From an uncultured Gemella sp. (GTDB lineage: Bacteria; Bacillota; Bacilli; Staphylococcales; Gemellaceae), in NCBI GenBank assembly GCA_938038035.1, contig CALHQV010000027.1, positions 1-11,114 on the forward strand: a stretch of DNA of 11,114 nt. Reading direction: 5' to 3'. The translations under genes and the position numbers were made by a program. Below are positions 1 through 6,697 of the stretch, in pieces (position 1 is the stretch's first letter; each line of letters starts with the position of its first letter). The notes under the pieces were generated by a model. The model made no database searches. It was not told where the DNA came from and saw only the letters and a program-made list of their open reading frames with translations.

Positions 1-70
1 TGTATAATTTTCCTTGCAAAGCAAACAAAACTCCCTATAACACAATCAGTTTTTATTTTTTTATAAAATA
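1..70. other. AT-rich left-edge intergenic stretch, no gene seen
   Basis: No coding frame of useful length or RNA gene is visible on either strand. It holds a T-rich run around 50-63 preceded by only a 6-bp AT-rich stem (AAAACT 27-32 with AGTTTT 48-53), too weak to call a terminator. On the minus strand, CAAGGAAAA near 9-17 could be a ribosome binding site for a divergent gene starting just outside the window, but this cannot be tested here. Confidence 0.4.
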
Positions 71-99
71 TTGACATTATAATGTGTGAGTAATATATA
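71..99 (+). promoter_or_regulatory. Candidate distal sigma-A promoter of the Na/Pi transporter
   Basis: A perfect -35 hexamer TTGACA lies at 71-76, followed 17 nt later by a -10-like TATATA at 94-99. It points toward the transporter that begins at 232. A perfect 12-bp palindrome, ACATTATAATGT (74-85), overlaps the right half of the -35 box and could be a repressor site. The surroundings are so AT-rich that a -10-like hexamer is easy to find; the exact -35 match is the stronger evidence. Confidence 0.45.
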
Positions 100-152
100 A
101 CTAATGAAAATATTTGAAATAATATTTTAACATTCTTCATTTTAGATTTCTG

Positions 153-181
153 TTGTACTTTTAAAATTTATATGGTAAAAT
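153..181 (+). promoter_or_regulatory. Candidate proximal extended -10 promoter of the Na/Pi transporter
   Basis: A -35-like TTGTAC at 153-158 is separated by 17 nt from TAAAAT at 176-181, which is preceded by TGG (extended -10 form TGN). Transcription would start near 188, inside the left arm of the palindrome at 186-209, giving a leader of about 45 nt before the GTG start at 232. It is a plausible main promoter, inferred from motif match and position only. Confidence 0.45.
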
Positions 182-185
182 TTAC

Positions 186-209
186 TTGTGTGTTACATGA
201 TACACGCAA
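186..209 (+). promoter_or_regulatory. Operator-like palindrome or leader hairpin
   Basis: TTGTGTGT (186-193) pairs with ACACGCAA (202-209) as an 8-bp stem with one G-T position, around the centre TACATGAT. The inner CATG is itself self-complementary, so 20 of 24 positions fit a single dyad if the wobble counts. It sits directly after the proximal -10 and just before the AGGAGG ribosome binding site, where a bound repressor would block transcription or an RNA hairpin would affect initiation. I do not recognise the binding protein. Confidence 0.4.
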
Positions 210-231
210 CATATACTAGGAGGACAAAAAA

Positions 232-1866
232 GTGTCAGCACTTTGGCAAGAAATTTTATTTTCTTTTTTAGGAGGTCTTGGTTTATTCCTATTCAGTATT
301 AAATACATGGGGGACGGACTTCAATTAATAGCCGGGGAGAAAATGCGATATGTTTTAGATAAATACACATCTAAACCACTTATGGCTGTCTTAGCCGGAA
401 TTATAGTTACGATACTTATTCAGTCAAGTACAGGAACAATCGTAATTACTATAAGTTTAGTAGGAGCTGGATTATTAAAAACGAAACAAGCAATTGCTAT
501 TGTTATGGGTTCTAATATCGGAACAACATTAACATCATTCATTATCGGATTTAATATATCTAAATATGCGCTACCTTTATTATTCTTAGGAGCGGCATTT
601 TTATTTTTTACTCGTGCTAAAGTTGTAAATAATATTGGTCGTGTAATTTTTGGATTTGGGGGAATTTTTTACGCCTTAAAAATGATGTCTACAGCAATGG
701 GACCTATGAGAGATATGGCTTGGTTCCAAAACATATTAACGCATATTAATGATAGCGCGGTAGTAGGGGTAGGAGTAGGTACATTTTTAACAGTATTGAT
801 TCAATCATCTGCAGCGACTATTGCGATTCTACAAAACCTGTATGCAGATGGTGCTTTAAGTTTACAAGGGGCATTACCAGTATTATTTGGAGATAATATC
901 GGAACAGCGATTACAACAGCTGCATTAGCTATGGTTGGAAGTAATATTGCTGCAAAACGTGTAGCAGCATCACACGTATTATTTAACGTTATCGGTACTA
1001 TTATCTGTTTAATAGCGTTAGTACCTTATGGCGCTTTTATTCAATATTTAGAAACAACACTAGGTTTAGAACCAAAAATGACTATTGCATCAGCACATGG
1101 TACATTTAATATTTTAAATACAATATTACAATTCCCATTCATTAGTCTATTAGTAGTTATTGTAACAAAAATTATTCCAGGTGAAGATGAGCAAATCAAA
1201 TACAGTACACAATATCTTGATAAATCACTTATTGCAAGTGCGCCAGCAGTTGCATTAGGTCAAGTACAAAAAGAATTTGTAGAAATGTTAGTTTTATCTA
1301 AAAAAAGCTTACGTAACTCAGTAGAGTACTTTATGAATCGTGATGAACAGTTACGAGAAAAAGGTGAAACTTATGAAGATGCAATTAACAATTTTGATGA
1401 GCAAATGACAGATTATTTAACATTATTATTTAGAGAAAAACTAAGTCCAAAAGAAGGGCTTATAGCTTCAACGTTATTAGACGGTACTCGTGACGTAGAA
1501 AGAATTGGAGATCACGCTAGAGATATAGTACTATCAGTTGATTATCAGATTAGAAAGAAATTAAAATTTTCGGATGAAGCAAAAGCAGAAGTACAAGAAA
1601 TGTATGAACTTTGTAATGATGTAATTTTAAAAACTATAAAATCACTAGAAGAAAACAACATAGCGTTAGCAGGTGCAGCATTAGCAGCTTGTGAAAATAT
1701 TTATGCACTTGAAAAAAATGCGCGTAAACAACATACTCAACGTATGAAAGATGGAATTTGTGAAATTCCAGCGGGAGTAGTGTTTATGGATTTAATCCAG
1801 CACTTTACTCGTGTATGCGAACATACTAGAAATATTCTAGAAAAAGAGATTCAAGGTCATTTATAA
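232..1866 (+). CDS. Na+/phosphate cotransporter with C-terminal PhoU-like domain (NptA/YjbB-like)
   Basis: Sodium-coupled phosphate uptake protein of the inner membrane, 544 aa. The N-terminal ~315 residues hold two repeats of the Na/Pi cotransporter domain. Each repeat has a QSS motif (64-66 and 191-193) and a G-[SD]-NIGT motif (GSNIGTT 93-99, GDNIGTA 220-226), the expected inverted-repeat substrate site. Hydrophobic stretches at roughly 8-25, 50-80, 85-125, 135-152, 175-205, 210-235, 245-275 and 300-313 are membrane segments. The soluble tail (about 340-540) is helical and PhoU-like, with the metal-binding type motif ERIGDHARDI at 423-432 and a degenerate second copy near 527-535. The start is GTG at 232, chosen because AGGAGG (218-223) lies 8 nt upstream. 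The gene is followed by a possible microprotein and a terminator. No separate phoU or pst genes are nearby. Phosphate as substrate is a family inference. Confidence 0.88.
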   Translation: MSALWQEILFSFLGGLGLFLFSIKYMGDGLQLIAGEKMRYVLDKYTSKPLMAVLAGIIVTILIQSSTGTIVITISLVGAGLLKTKQAIAIVMGSNIGTTLTSFIIGFNISKYALPLLFLGAAFLFFTRAKVVNNIGRVIFGFGGIFYALKMMSTAMGPMRDMAWFQNILTHINDSAVVGVGVGTFLTVLIQSSAATIAILQNLYADGALSLQGALPVLFGDNIGTAITTAALAMVGSNIAAKRVAASHVLFNVIGTIICLIALVPYGAFIQYLETTLGLEPKMTIASAHGTFNILNTILQFPFISLLVVIVTKIIPGEDEQIKYSTQYLDKSLIASAPAVALGQVQKEFVEMLVLSKKSLRNSVEYFMNRDEQLREKGETYEDAINNFDEQMTDYLTLLFREKLSPKEGLIASTLLDGTRDVERIGDHARDIVLSVDYQIRKKLKFSDEAKAEVQEMYELCNDVILKTIKSLEENNIALAGAALAACENIYALEKNARKQHTQRMKDGICEIPAGVVFMDLIQHFTRVCEHTRNILEKEIQGHL

Positions 1867-1868
1867 TT

Positions 1869-1964
1869 ATGTCAAATAAACAAAAAATATATATTATATT
1901 ATTTGTTATTATGTTGTTAATAATATTAGTTTTATATAAACTATATCAATTACAATTAGTTTAG
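1869..1964 (+). CDS. Possible 31-aa single-helix membrane microprotein
   Basis: An ATG two nt after the transporter's stop opens a 31-codon frame. The peptide begins MSNKQK, continues with an unbroken hydrophobic stretch (about residues 7-23: IYIILFVIMLLIILVLY) and ends KLYQLQLV. A positively charged N-terminus followed by one membrane helix is the usual form of small membrane proteins. A weak AAGG (1853-1856) lies 12 nt before the ATG, and translation could also be coupled to the upstream stop codon. The frame ends just before the terminator at 1975, so it would be in the transporter's mRNA. AT-rich DNA readily yields hydrophobic codons by chance, so coding status is uncertain. I recognise no family. 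Confidence 0.4.
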   Translation: MSNKQKIYIILFVIMLLIILVLYKLYQLQLV

Positions 1965-1974
1965 AAATTAATAA

Positions 1975-2027
1975 ACGAAAATATAGAGAAATCAAAGTTA
2001 TTTCTACTATGTTTTCGTTTTTTTCTT
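1975..2027 (+). terminator. Rho-independent terminator after the phosphate transporter unit
   Basis: The left arm at 1975-1992 (ACGAAAATATAGAGAAAT) and right arm at 2000-2018 pair almost completely, with one bulged base and one G-T wobble, around the loop CAAAGTT. A seven-T run at 2018-2024 follows. It separates the phosphate transporter unit from the pnp promoter that starts immediately downstream. Confidence 0.85.
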
Positions 2028-2054
2028 TGTAAATACTAGCATTCGTGATATAAT
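2027..2054 (+). promoter_or_regulatory. Extended -10 promoter of pnp
   Basis: A consensus TATAAT at 2049-2054 is preceded by TGA, forming a perfect extended -10. The -35-like TTGTAA at 2027-2032 is 16 nt upstream and directly abuts the preceding terminator's T-run. Predicted initiation near 2061 leaves a leader of about 44 nt with the ribosome binding site AAAGGA at 2092-2097. This is the best promoter match in the window. Confidence 0.75.
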
Positions 2055-2104
2055 AAGGTAGTCGATTTATATAAAGTTTAAGAAAATATTGAAAGGAAAT
2101 AAAC

Positions 2105-4192
2105 ATGTTTCAAGATAAAAAAGTTTATACAACACAATGGGCTGGAAAAACATTAACAGTTGAACTAGGTGAAATGGCTCGCCAAGCTAACGCAGCAGTA
2201 GTAGTAAAATACGGAGATACTGTTGTATTAACGACAGCTGTAGCTTCAAAAGAAGCAAAAGATGTTGACTTCTTCCCGTTAACAGTTAACTATGAAGAAA
2301 AAATGTACGCAGTAGGGAAAATTCCAGGAGGATTTTTACGTAGAGAAGGTCGTCCAGGAACAGAAGCGACTCTTGCTGCGCGTTTAATTGATAGACCGAT
2401 TAGACCATTATTTGAAGATGGATTCAGAAATGAAGTACAAGTTATTTCAACTGTATTATCAGTAGAGTATGATTGTGACCCAGTAATGGCAGCAATGCTA
2501 GGAAGTTCACTTTCACTATCAGTTTCAAATATTCCATTTAAAGGACCTATCGCTGGAGTAACAGTTGGATATGTAGATGGAGAATATGTGATTAACCCAA
2601 CAGTTGAACAAATGGAACGTTCTACAGTTGATTTAAAAGTAGCTGGAACAAGTGACGCTATTAACATGGTTGAAGCAGGAGCTAAAGAAGTATCTGAAGA
2701 GATTATGTTAAATGCTATAATGTTTGGACATGAAGAAATCAAACGTTTAATCGAATTCCAACAACAAATCGTTAACGAAATCGGACAAGAAAAAATGGCT
2801 GTCGAGTTAAAAGTTATTGATGAGAATATTTATAATGAAGTACTATCAATGGCATTATCTCAAATGAAAGAAGCAATTGCTATCAAAGATAAACAAGAAC
2901 GTGACGAAGCAATCTCTGCTGTTAAAGAAAAAGTTCTTGAAGTATTCGAAGAACGCGCAACAGCTGAAGATGAGTTAGATATCGTTAAAGAAGCTAAATT
3001 ATCATTAGATAAAATTGTAAAAGATGAGGTTCGTCGTGAAATAACTGAAGATAAAGTTAGACCAGATGGACGTGCATTAACAGAAATTAGACCTTTAGCC
3101 TCTAGAGTGGATGTATTACCTAGAACACATGGTTCTGCATTATTCACTCGTGGTCAAACTCAATCTCTAGGTGTTGTAACATTAGGTAACCTATCAGATG
3201 AACAAATCATTGATGACCTAACTCAAGAAGAAAACAAGAGATTTATGTTACACTATAACTTCCCAGCATTCTCAGTTGGAGAAGTAGGATTTAGTCGTGC
3301 TCCAGGACGTCGTGAAATTGGTCACGGTGCTTTAGGGGAACGTGCATTAGCTCAAGTTATCCCTTCTAAAGAAGATTTCCCATACACTATTCGTATCGTA
3401 TCAGAAATCTTAGAATCTAACGGATCAAGTTCTCAAGCTACAATCTGTTCTGGATCTATGGCTCTTATGGCAGCAGGAGTTCCAATTAAAGCTCAAGTAG
3501 CTGGTATTGCAATGGGATTAGTTAAGAAAGATGAGCACTACACTATTTTAACTGATATTCAAGGTATGGAAGACCACCTTGGAGATATGGACTTTAAAGT
3601 AGCTGGTACTGCGGAAGGTATTACTGCGCTTCAAATGGATATCAAAATTGATGGTTTAAGTGAGCAAATCTTAAAAGAATCATTAGAACAAGCACGTATA
3701 GGTAGATTACAAATTCTAGATCACATGAACAGCATTATCGCTGAACCTCGTCAAGAAGTTTCTACATTTGCACCGAAAATTAAAATTATTAAAATTAAAC
3801 CTGAAAAAATTAAAGATGTTATTGGTTCAGGTGGTAAAGTTATCAATGAAATCATTGAAAAAACTGGTGTTAAAATTGATATCGAACAAAATGGTGACGT
3901 ATTTATTTCTTCACCTGAAATTGAAGGAATTAACAAAGCAATTGAAATCATCGAAAATATTACTCGTGAAGCAGAAGTTGGTGAAATTTACCTTGCTGAA
4001 GTTAAACGTATTGAAAAATTCGGTGCTTTCGTTGAATTATTCCCAGGAGTTGATGCTTTAGTTCACATTTCTAAATTAGCTGAAGAAAGAGTAAATAAAG
4101 TTGAAGATGTAGTAAAAGTTGGAGACACTCTGAAAGTTAAAGTAATTAAAATTGATGAGAAAGGTCGAGTAGACGCAGCGGCTCATTTCTAG
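2105..4192 (+). CDS. pnp: Polyribonucleotide nucleotidyltransferase (PNPase)
   Basis: Phosphorolytic 3'-5' exoribonuclease that degrades RNA to nucleoside diphosphates; known family members form a trimeric ring in the cytoplasm. At 695 aa it is close to the usual ~700. Domains in order: first RNase PH-like domain (about 10-140, with FLRREGRPG at 77-85), helical linker (about 240-310), second catalytic RNase PH domain (about 320-545, with GRREIGHGALGERAL at 401-415, NGSSSQATICSGS at 439-451 and DIQGMEDHLGDMDFK at 484-498), KH domain (about 558-618, GXXG loop GSGG 574-577) and S1 domain (about 624-695). The active-site aspartates of the DHLGDMDFK stretch are present. AAGGA (2093-2097) lies 7 nt before the ATG. 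Arginine codons are mostly CGT, unlike the AGA-rich genes downstream, as expected for high expression. The last residues (GRVDAAAHF) do not match the usual end of the S1 domain (about GRVNxSRK), and the tail common in relatives is absent. The gene is not preceded by rpsO. Confidence 0.98.
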   Translation: MFQDKKVYTTQWAGKTLTVELGEMARQANAAVVVKYGDTVVLTTAVASKEAKDVDFFPLTVNYEEKMYAVGKIPGGFLRREGRPGTEATLAARLIDRPIRPLFEDGFRNEVQVISTVLSVEYDCDPVMAAMLGSSLSLSVSNIPFKGPIAGVTVGYVDGEYVINPTVEQMERSTVDLKVAGTSDAINMVEAGAKEVSEEIMLNAIMFGHEEIKRLIEFQQQIVNEIGQEKMAVELKVIDENIYNEVLSMALSQMKEAIAIKDKQERDEAISAVKEKVLEVFEERATAEDELDIVKEAKLSLDKIVKDEVRREITEDKVRPDGRALTEIRPLASRVDVLPRTHGSALFTRGQTQSLGVVTLGNLSDEQIIDDLTQEENKRFMLHYNFPAFSVGEVGFSRAPGRREIGHGALGERALAQVIPSKEDFPYTIRIVSEILESNGSSSQATICSGSMALMAAGVPIKAQVAGIAMGLVKKDEHYTILTDIQGMEDHLGDMDFKVAGTAEGITALQMDIKIDGLSEQILKESLEQARIGRLQILDHMNSIIAEPRQEVSTFAPKIKIIKIKPEKIKDVIGSGGKVINEIIEKTGVKIDIEQNGDVFISSPEIEGINKAIEIIENITREAEVGEIYLAEVKRIEKFGAFVELFPGVDALVHISKLAEERVNKVEDVVKVGDTLKVKVIKIDEKGRVDAAAHF

Positions 4193-4201
4193 GAGAAATT
4201 T

Positions 4202-4465
4202 ATGGAGTTATTTGAAAAAGAAAGACGTGGAATATATGTCTATTTTAAAAGTTTTAAAGACTTAAATAAATTAGAAAAATATGGGAACTTTATTTCTTAT
4301 TCTAAAAGAGGAAGATATGCTTGTATATATGTTGATGAAAACAGATTAGGTAGCATAGTAGAAGAACTTAAGAAAAAGAAATTTGTAAAAAAAGTAGAAT
4401 TATCAGGAATGTCAGACTTACATTTAAGTTTTGAGCATCTAGATAAAGATTTACAAACAAAATAA
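4202..4465 (+). CDS. ylbG: YlbG family protein (DUF2129)
   Basis: Small cytoplasmic protein of 87 aa, unknown function, conserved in Firmicutes. It resembles Bacillus YlbG along the middle: RRGIYVYFKSFKDLNKLEKY, then YSKRGRYACIYVD (residues 33-45), then KKFVKKVELS. The predicted alternation of short strands and helices suggests a small alpha/beta fold. There is no signal peptide or membrane segment. The ribosome binding site AGGAGA (4191-4196) overlaps the pnp stop codon TAG (4190-4192), so its translation is probably coupled to pnp. In Bacillus ylbG lies directly before ylbH (rsmD) and ylbI (coaD). The same order holds here, but a terminator at 4471-4514 separates ylbG from them and puts it in the pnp transcript. 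Confidence 0.9.
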   Translation: MELFEKERRGIYVYFKSFKDLNKLEKYGNFISYSKRGRYACIYVDENRLGSIVEELKKKKFVKKVELSGMSDLHLSFEHLDKDLQTK

Positions 4466-4470
4466 AAATA

Positions 4471-4514
4471 TTAAAATAAGGGAGAAGCGAAAGTTATATT
4501 CTCCCTTATTTTAA
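4471..4514 (+). terminator. Terminator of the pnp-ylbG unit
   Basis: A 16-bp perfect inverted repeat, left arm 4471-4486 (TTAAAATAAGGGAGAA) and right arm 4499-4514, surrounds a 12-nt loop. The A-rich left and T-rich right flanks (TTATTTT within the stem) give U-richness at the 3' side, but no long T-run follows, so termination may be incomplete and allow some read-through into rsmD. Confidence 0.8.
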
Positions 4515-4541
4515 AGATATCATTAATAAATACAGTATATT
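4511..4541 (+). promoter_or_regulatory. Weak candidate promoter of the rsmD-panF cluster
   Basis: TATATT at 4536-4541 resembles a -10 box and lies about 20 nt before the rsmD start. The only -35-like element is TTAAAG at 4511-4516, with a long 19-nt spacer inside the preceding hairpin's tail. A promoter is expected here because the region lies between a terminator and a gene, but the motif match is poor. Confidence 0.3.
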
Positions 4542-4562
4542 AGATATTTATTGCGAGGAAAC

Positions 4563-5117
4563 ATGAGAGTTATAGCAGGAAAATACAGATCTATAAAATT
4601 AAATGCTGTTGAAGGAATGAATACAAGACCGACAACGGATAAAATTAAAGAAAATTTATTCAATATGATAGATTGCTATGATTGTAAAGTATTAGACCTT
4701 TTTGGTGGGACAGGTGGCTTAGGAATAGAAGCGTTAAGTCGTGGTGCTAAGCATTCAACTTTTATTGATGGAAGTAATAATGCAATAAAAGTTATTAAAA
4801 GTAATATTGAAAAATGTAGAATAGATACTACAGATTATGCTTTATATAGAAATGATTTCAAGCGAGCATTGAAAATTTTCGGAAAAAAAGAAGAAAAATT
4901 TGATATTATTTTTCTAGATCCACCATATGATAAAGGATTAATAGATGAAGCATTACAATGTATTTTAGATAATAATTTATGTAATGATGATGCGTTAATT
5001 ATTTGTGAAAAGAGTAATACAGAAGAAATCACTATTACTGATGAAAAACTTGAAGTTATAAAAGAAAAACAGTATGGAATAACAGATATAGTAATCTTTG
5101 AATATATGGAGAAATAA
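4563..5117 (+). CDS. rsmD: 16S rRNA (guanine(966)-N(2))-methyltransferase RsmD (YlbH)
   Basis: SAM-dependent methyltransferase of the class that methylates G966 (E. coli numbering) of 16S rRNA in the assembled small subunit. It has 184 aa, the usual size. The N-terminus MRVIAGKYRSIKL and TRPTTDKIKENLFNMI (21-36) are typical of the family. The SAM-binding motif DLFGGTGGLGIEALSRG spans 45-61, and the catalytic DPPY is at 119-122. The ATG at 4563 was chosen over the in-frame TTG at 4551 because family members begin MRVI and because GAGG (4555-4558) sits just upstream of this ATG. The spacing of 4 nt is short. It heads a tightly packed gene cluster, with coaD 2 nt downstream, the same pair as ylbH-ylbI in Bacillus. 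Confidence 0.93.
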   Translation: MRVIAGKYRSIKLNAVEGMNTRPTTDKIKENLFNMIDCYDCKVLDLFGGTGGLGIEALSRGAKHSTFIDGSNNAIKVIKSNIEKCRIDTTDYALYRNDFKRALKIFGKKEEKFDIIFLDPPYDKGLIDEALQCILDNNLCNDDALIICEKSNTEEITITDEKLEVIKEKQYGITDIVIFEYMEK

Positions 5118-5119
5118 AA

Positions 5120-5611
5120 ATGAAACGAAAAATAGCGATTGTACCAGGTAGTTTTGATCCTATTACTTATGGACATATAGACATAATAAAACGAAGTTCA
5201 GAGTTATTTGATGAGATTATAGTAGCTATCTTGGTAAATCCTGATAAGAAATATTTATTTTCACTTGAGGAAAGAGTGGAGATGATTGAAGAAACAATAA
5301 AAGATATTCCAAATGTAAAAGTTGATGCATTCTCAGGATTGTTAGTAAATTATGCAAAGAAGGTTGGCTCAAGTGTCATAGTTAGAGGTCTAAGAGCAGT
5401 ATCTGACTTTGAATATGAGATGCAATTAACATTTATGAACAAAGCTTTGGATGAAGGAATTGAAACATTTTATATGATGGCTAATAAACAATATTCATTT
5501 ATTAGTTCTAGTATTGTTAAAGGTGTTTCAGGTTTTGGAGCAGATTTATCTAAGTTTGTTCCTAAAAATGTAGAAGAGCGTTTGGAAAAAAAGATGAAAG
5601 AGAGAGGATAA
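5120..5611 (+). CDS. coaD: Phosphopantetheine adenylyltransferase (PPAT)
   Basis: Fourth step of CoA synthesis: transfers AMP from ATP to 4'-phosphopantetheine, forming dephospho-CoA and pyrophosphate. At 163 aa it matches the family length. The nucleotidyltransferase signature is complete: PGSFDPITYGHIDII (9-23) with TxGH at 16-19, RGLR at 89-92, and ISSSIVK at 128-134, the family's ISS-T/S-x-[VI]-[RK] segment. GGAGAA (5108-5113), inside the end of rsmD, is the ribosome binding site; the ATG is 2 nt after the rsmD stop. The pantothenate importer panF lies in the same cluster, so the first supply step and a late step of the same pathway are probably co-transcribed. Confidence 0.97.
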   Translation: MKRKIAIVPGSFDPITYGHIDIIKRSSELFDEIIVAILVNPDKKYLFSLEERVEMIEETIKDIPNVKVDAFSGLLVNYAKKVGSSVIVRGLRAVSDFEYEMQLTFMNKALDEGIETFYMMANKQYSFISSSIVKGVSGFGADLSKFVPKNVEERLEKKMKERG

Positions 5612-5613
5612 AG

Positions 5614-6696
5614 GTGAAAAAAATCCTATTTACTGGAGGCGGGTCGGCAGGTCATGTATCTGTTAATGTGGCTTTGATTCCAGAATTCAAAAAAAATGGA
5701 TACGAAATCTCTTATATTGGTAGTAAAACTGGTATAGAAAATGAGATGATAGGAAAGATTCCAGAAGTAAAATATCACAAAATAAGTTCAGGTAAATTAA
5801 GAAGATATTTTTCTTGGGAGAATTTTATTGATCCATTTAAAGTATTAAAAGGAATAGTAGATTCTTTATTAATATTGAAAAAAGAGAAACCAAATTTTGT
5901 TTTCTCAAAAGGTGGATTTGTTAGTGTTCCGGTTTGCGTGGCAGCCAAGCTACTAAGGATTCCAGTAGTCTTACATGAATCAGATTTAACACCAGGACTT
6001 GCTAATAGAATTAATATTAAATTCTGCAATCATATCTTTACAACTTTTGAAGATACACAGAGGTTTTTACCGAAAAGTAAGGCTAGTTTAATTGGTGCTA
6101 TTGTAAGAGATGATATTTATACAGGGGACAAACAAAAAGCTTATGAATTAACAGGATTTAATGAAGATAAACCTGTATTATTAGTAATGGGTGGATCCCT
6201 AGGATCAAAAATTTTAAACGATTATATTTGGGGTAATATTGATCAACTTACTGAAAAATATCAAATCGTTCACCTAGTTGGAAAAGGTTTATTAAATAAC
6301 AATATAGATAAAGAAGGGTATAAACAATTTGAATTTCTATCAAAAGAATTGTTTGATGTACTAAAAATTACCGATTTTGTTATTTCAAGAGCAGGTGCAA
6401 ATTCTATATATGAATTTTTAGCTTTGGAATTACCTCCAATTCTTGTTCCACTTGGAACTAATCAAAGCAGAGGAGATCAAATTGAAAATGCTAGATTCTT
6501 TGAAAAAAATGGATTTGCAAAAGTGGTTGTAGAAGAGGACTTCGCAACACTTCCTATTTGTCAAATTGATGAATTTTATAATAATTTAGAAGATTATAAA
6601 CATTCTATGCAAGTTTATAAAAATGAAAAGCGTGTAATAAACGATGTAAATGATTTTTATAACAAGATTTTGGATAAAGTAGGAGGTGAAAAATAG
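5614..6696 (+). CDS. murG: UDP-GlcNAc:undecaprenyl-PP-MurNAc-pentapeptide GlcNAc transferase MurG
   Basis: Makes lipid II from lipid I on the inner face of the membrane, using UDP-GlcNAc. It has 360 aa in two Rossmann halves. The first glycine-rich loop is GGGSAGH (8-14), the variant seen in Staphylococcus-type MurG, rather than GGTGGH. GGFVSVP is at 100-106, HESD at 121-124, the second glycine loop GGSLGS at 193-198, and the UDP-sugar binding region SRAGANSIYEF at 258-268, with QSRGDQ at 284-289. The start is GTG at 5614, with GAGAGG (5602-5607) 6 nt upstream, 2 nt after the coaD stop. The gene lies outside a division/cell-wall (dcw) cluster. The next gene, a PAP2 phosphatase, may act on the carrier lipid released later in the same cycle. 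Confidence 0.95.
   Translation: MKKILFTGGGSAGHVSVNVALIPEFKKNGYEISYIGSKTGIENEMIGKIPEVKYHKISSGKLRRYFSWENFIDPFKVLKGIVDSLLILKKEKPNFVFSKGGFVSVPVCVAAKLLRIPVVLHESDLTPGLANRINIKFCNHIFTTFEDTQRFLPKSKASLIGAIVRDDIYTGDKQKAYELTGFNEDKPVLLVMGGSLGSKILNDYIWGNIDQLTEKYQIVHLVGKGLLNNNIDKEGYKQFEFLSKELFDVLKITDFVISRAGANSIYEFLALELPPILVPLGTNQSRGDQIENARFFEKNGFAKVVVEEDFATLPICQIDEFYNNLEDYKHSMQVYKNEKRVINDVNDFYNKILDKVGGEK
6682..6689 (+). promoter_or_regulatory. Strong Shine-Dalgarno that decides the PAP2 start
   Basis: GGAGGTGA is a full match to the 16S anti-Shine-Dalgarno sequence and lies inside the last codons of murG. It is 8 nt before the ATG at 6698 and overlaps an in-frame GTG at 6686, which therefore cannot be the start. 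The PAP2 protein thus begins MNRLK rather than MKNSMNRLK. Confidence 0.7.
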
Positions 6697-6697
6697 T

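Noticed and set aside
104..130. Eight-codon leader peptide (MKIFEIIF) before the Na/Pi transporter
   Set aside because: No ribosome binding site, no attenuator-like structure after it, and the proximal promoter lies downstream of it.
127..132. TTAACA as a PhoP box for the phosphate transporter
   Set aside because: Only one hexamer is present; the direct repeat at about 11-nt spacing needed for a PhoP site is not seen on either side.
1909..2106. Minus-strand 65-codon frame across the transporter-pnp gap
   Set aside because: It runs through the terminator hairpin and the pnp promoter, has low-complexity I/L/Y/K composition, and has no supported ribosome binding site; it is an AT-rich artefact.
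2290..2742. Minus-strand 150-codon frame inside pnp
   Set aside because: Antisense shadow of a highly conserved coding region; serine/proline-rich composition typical of reverse reading, no ribosome binding site or family resemblance.
3768..4061. Plus-strand 97-codon frame overlapping the KH/S1 region of pnp
   Set aside because: Out-of-frame reading of lysine- and isoleucine-rich codons gives a K/L-rich repeat-like peptide; the pnp frame carries intact KH and S1 motifs here.
4551..4562. TTG at 4551 as the rsmD start
   Set aside because: No ribosome binding site precedes it, GAGG lies inside this segment, and the family begins with MRVI at the ATG 4563.
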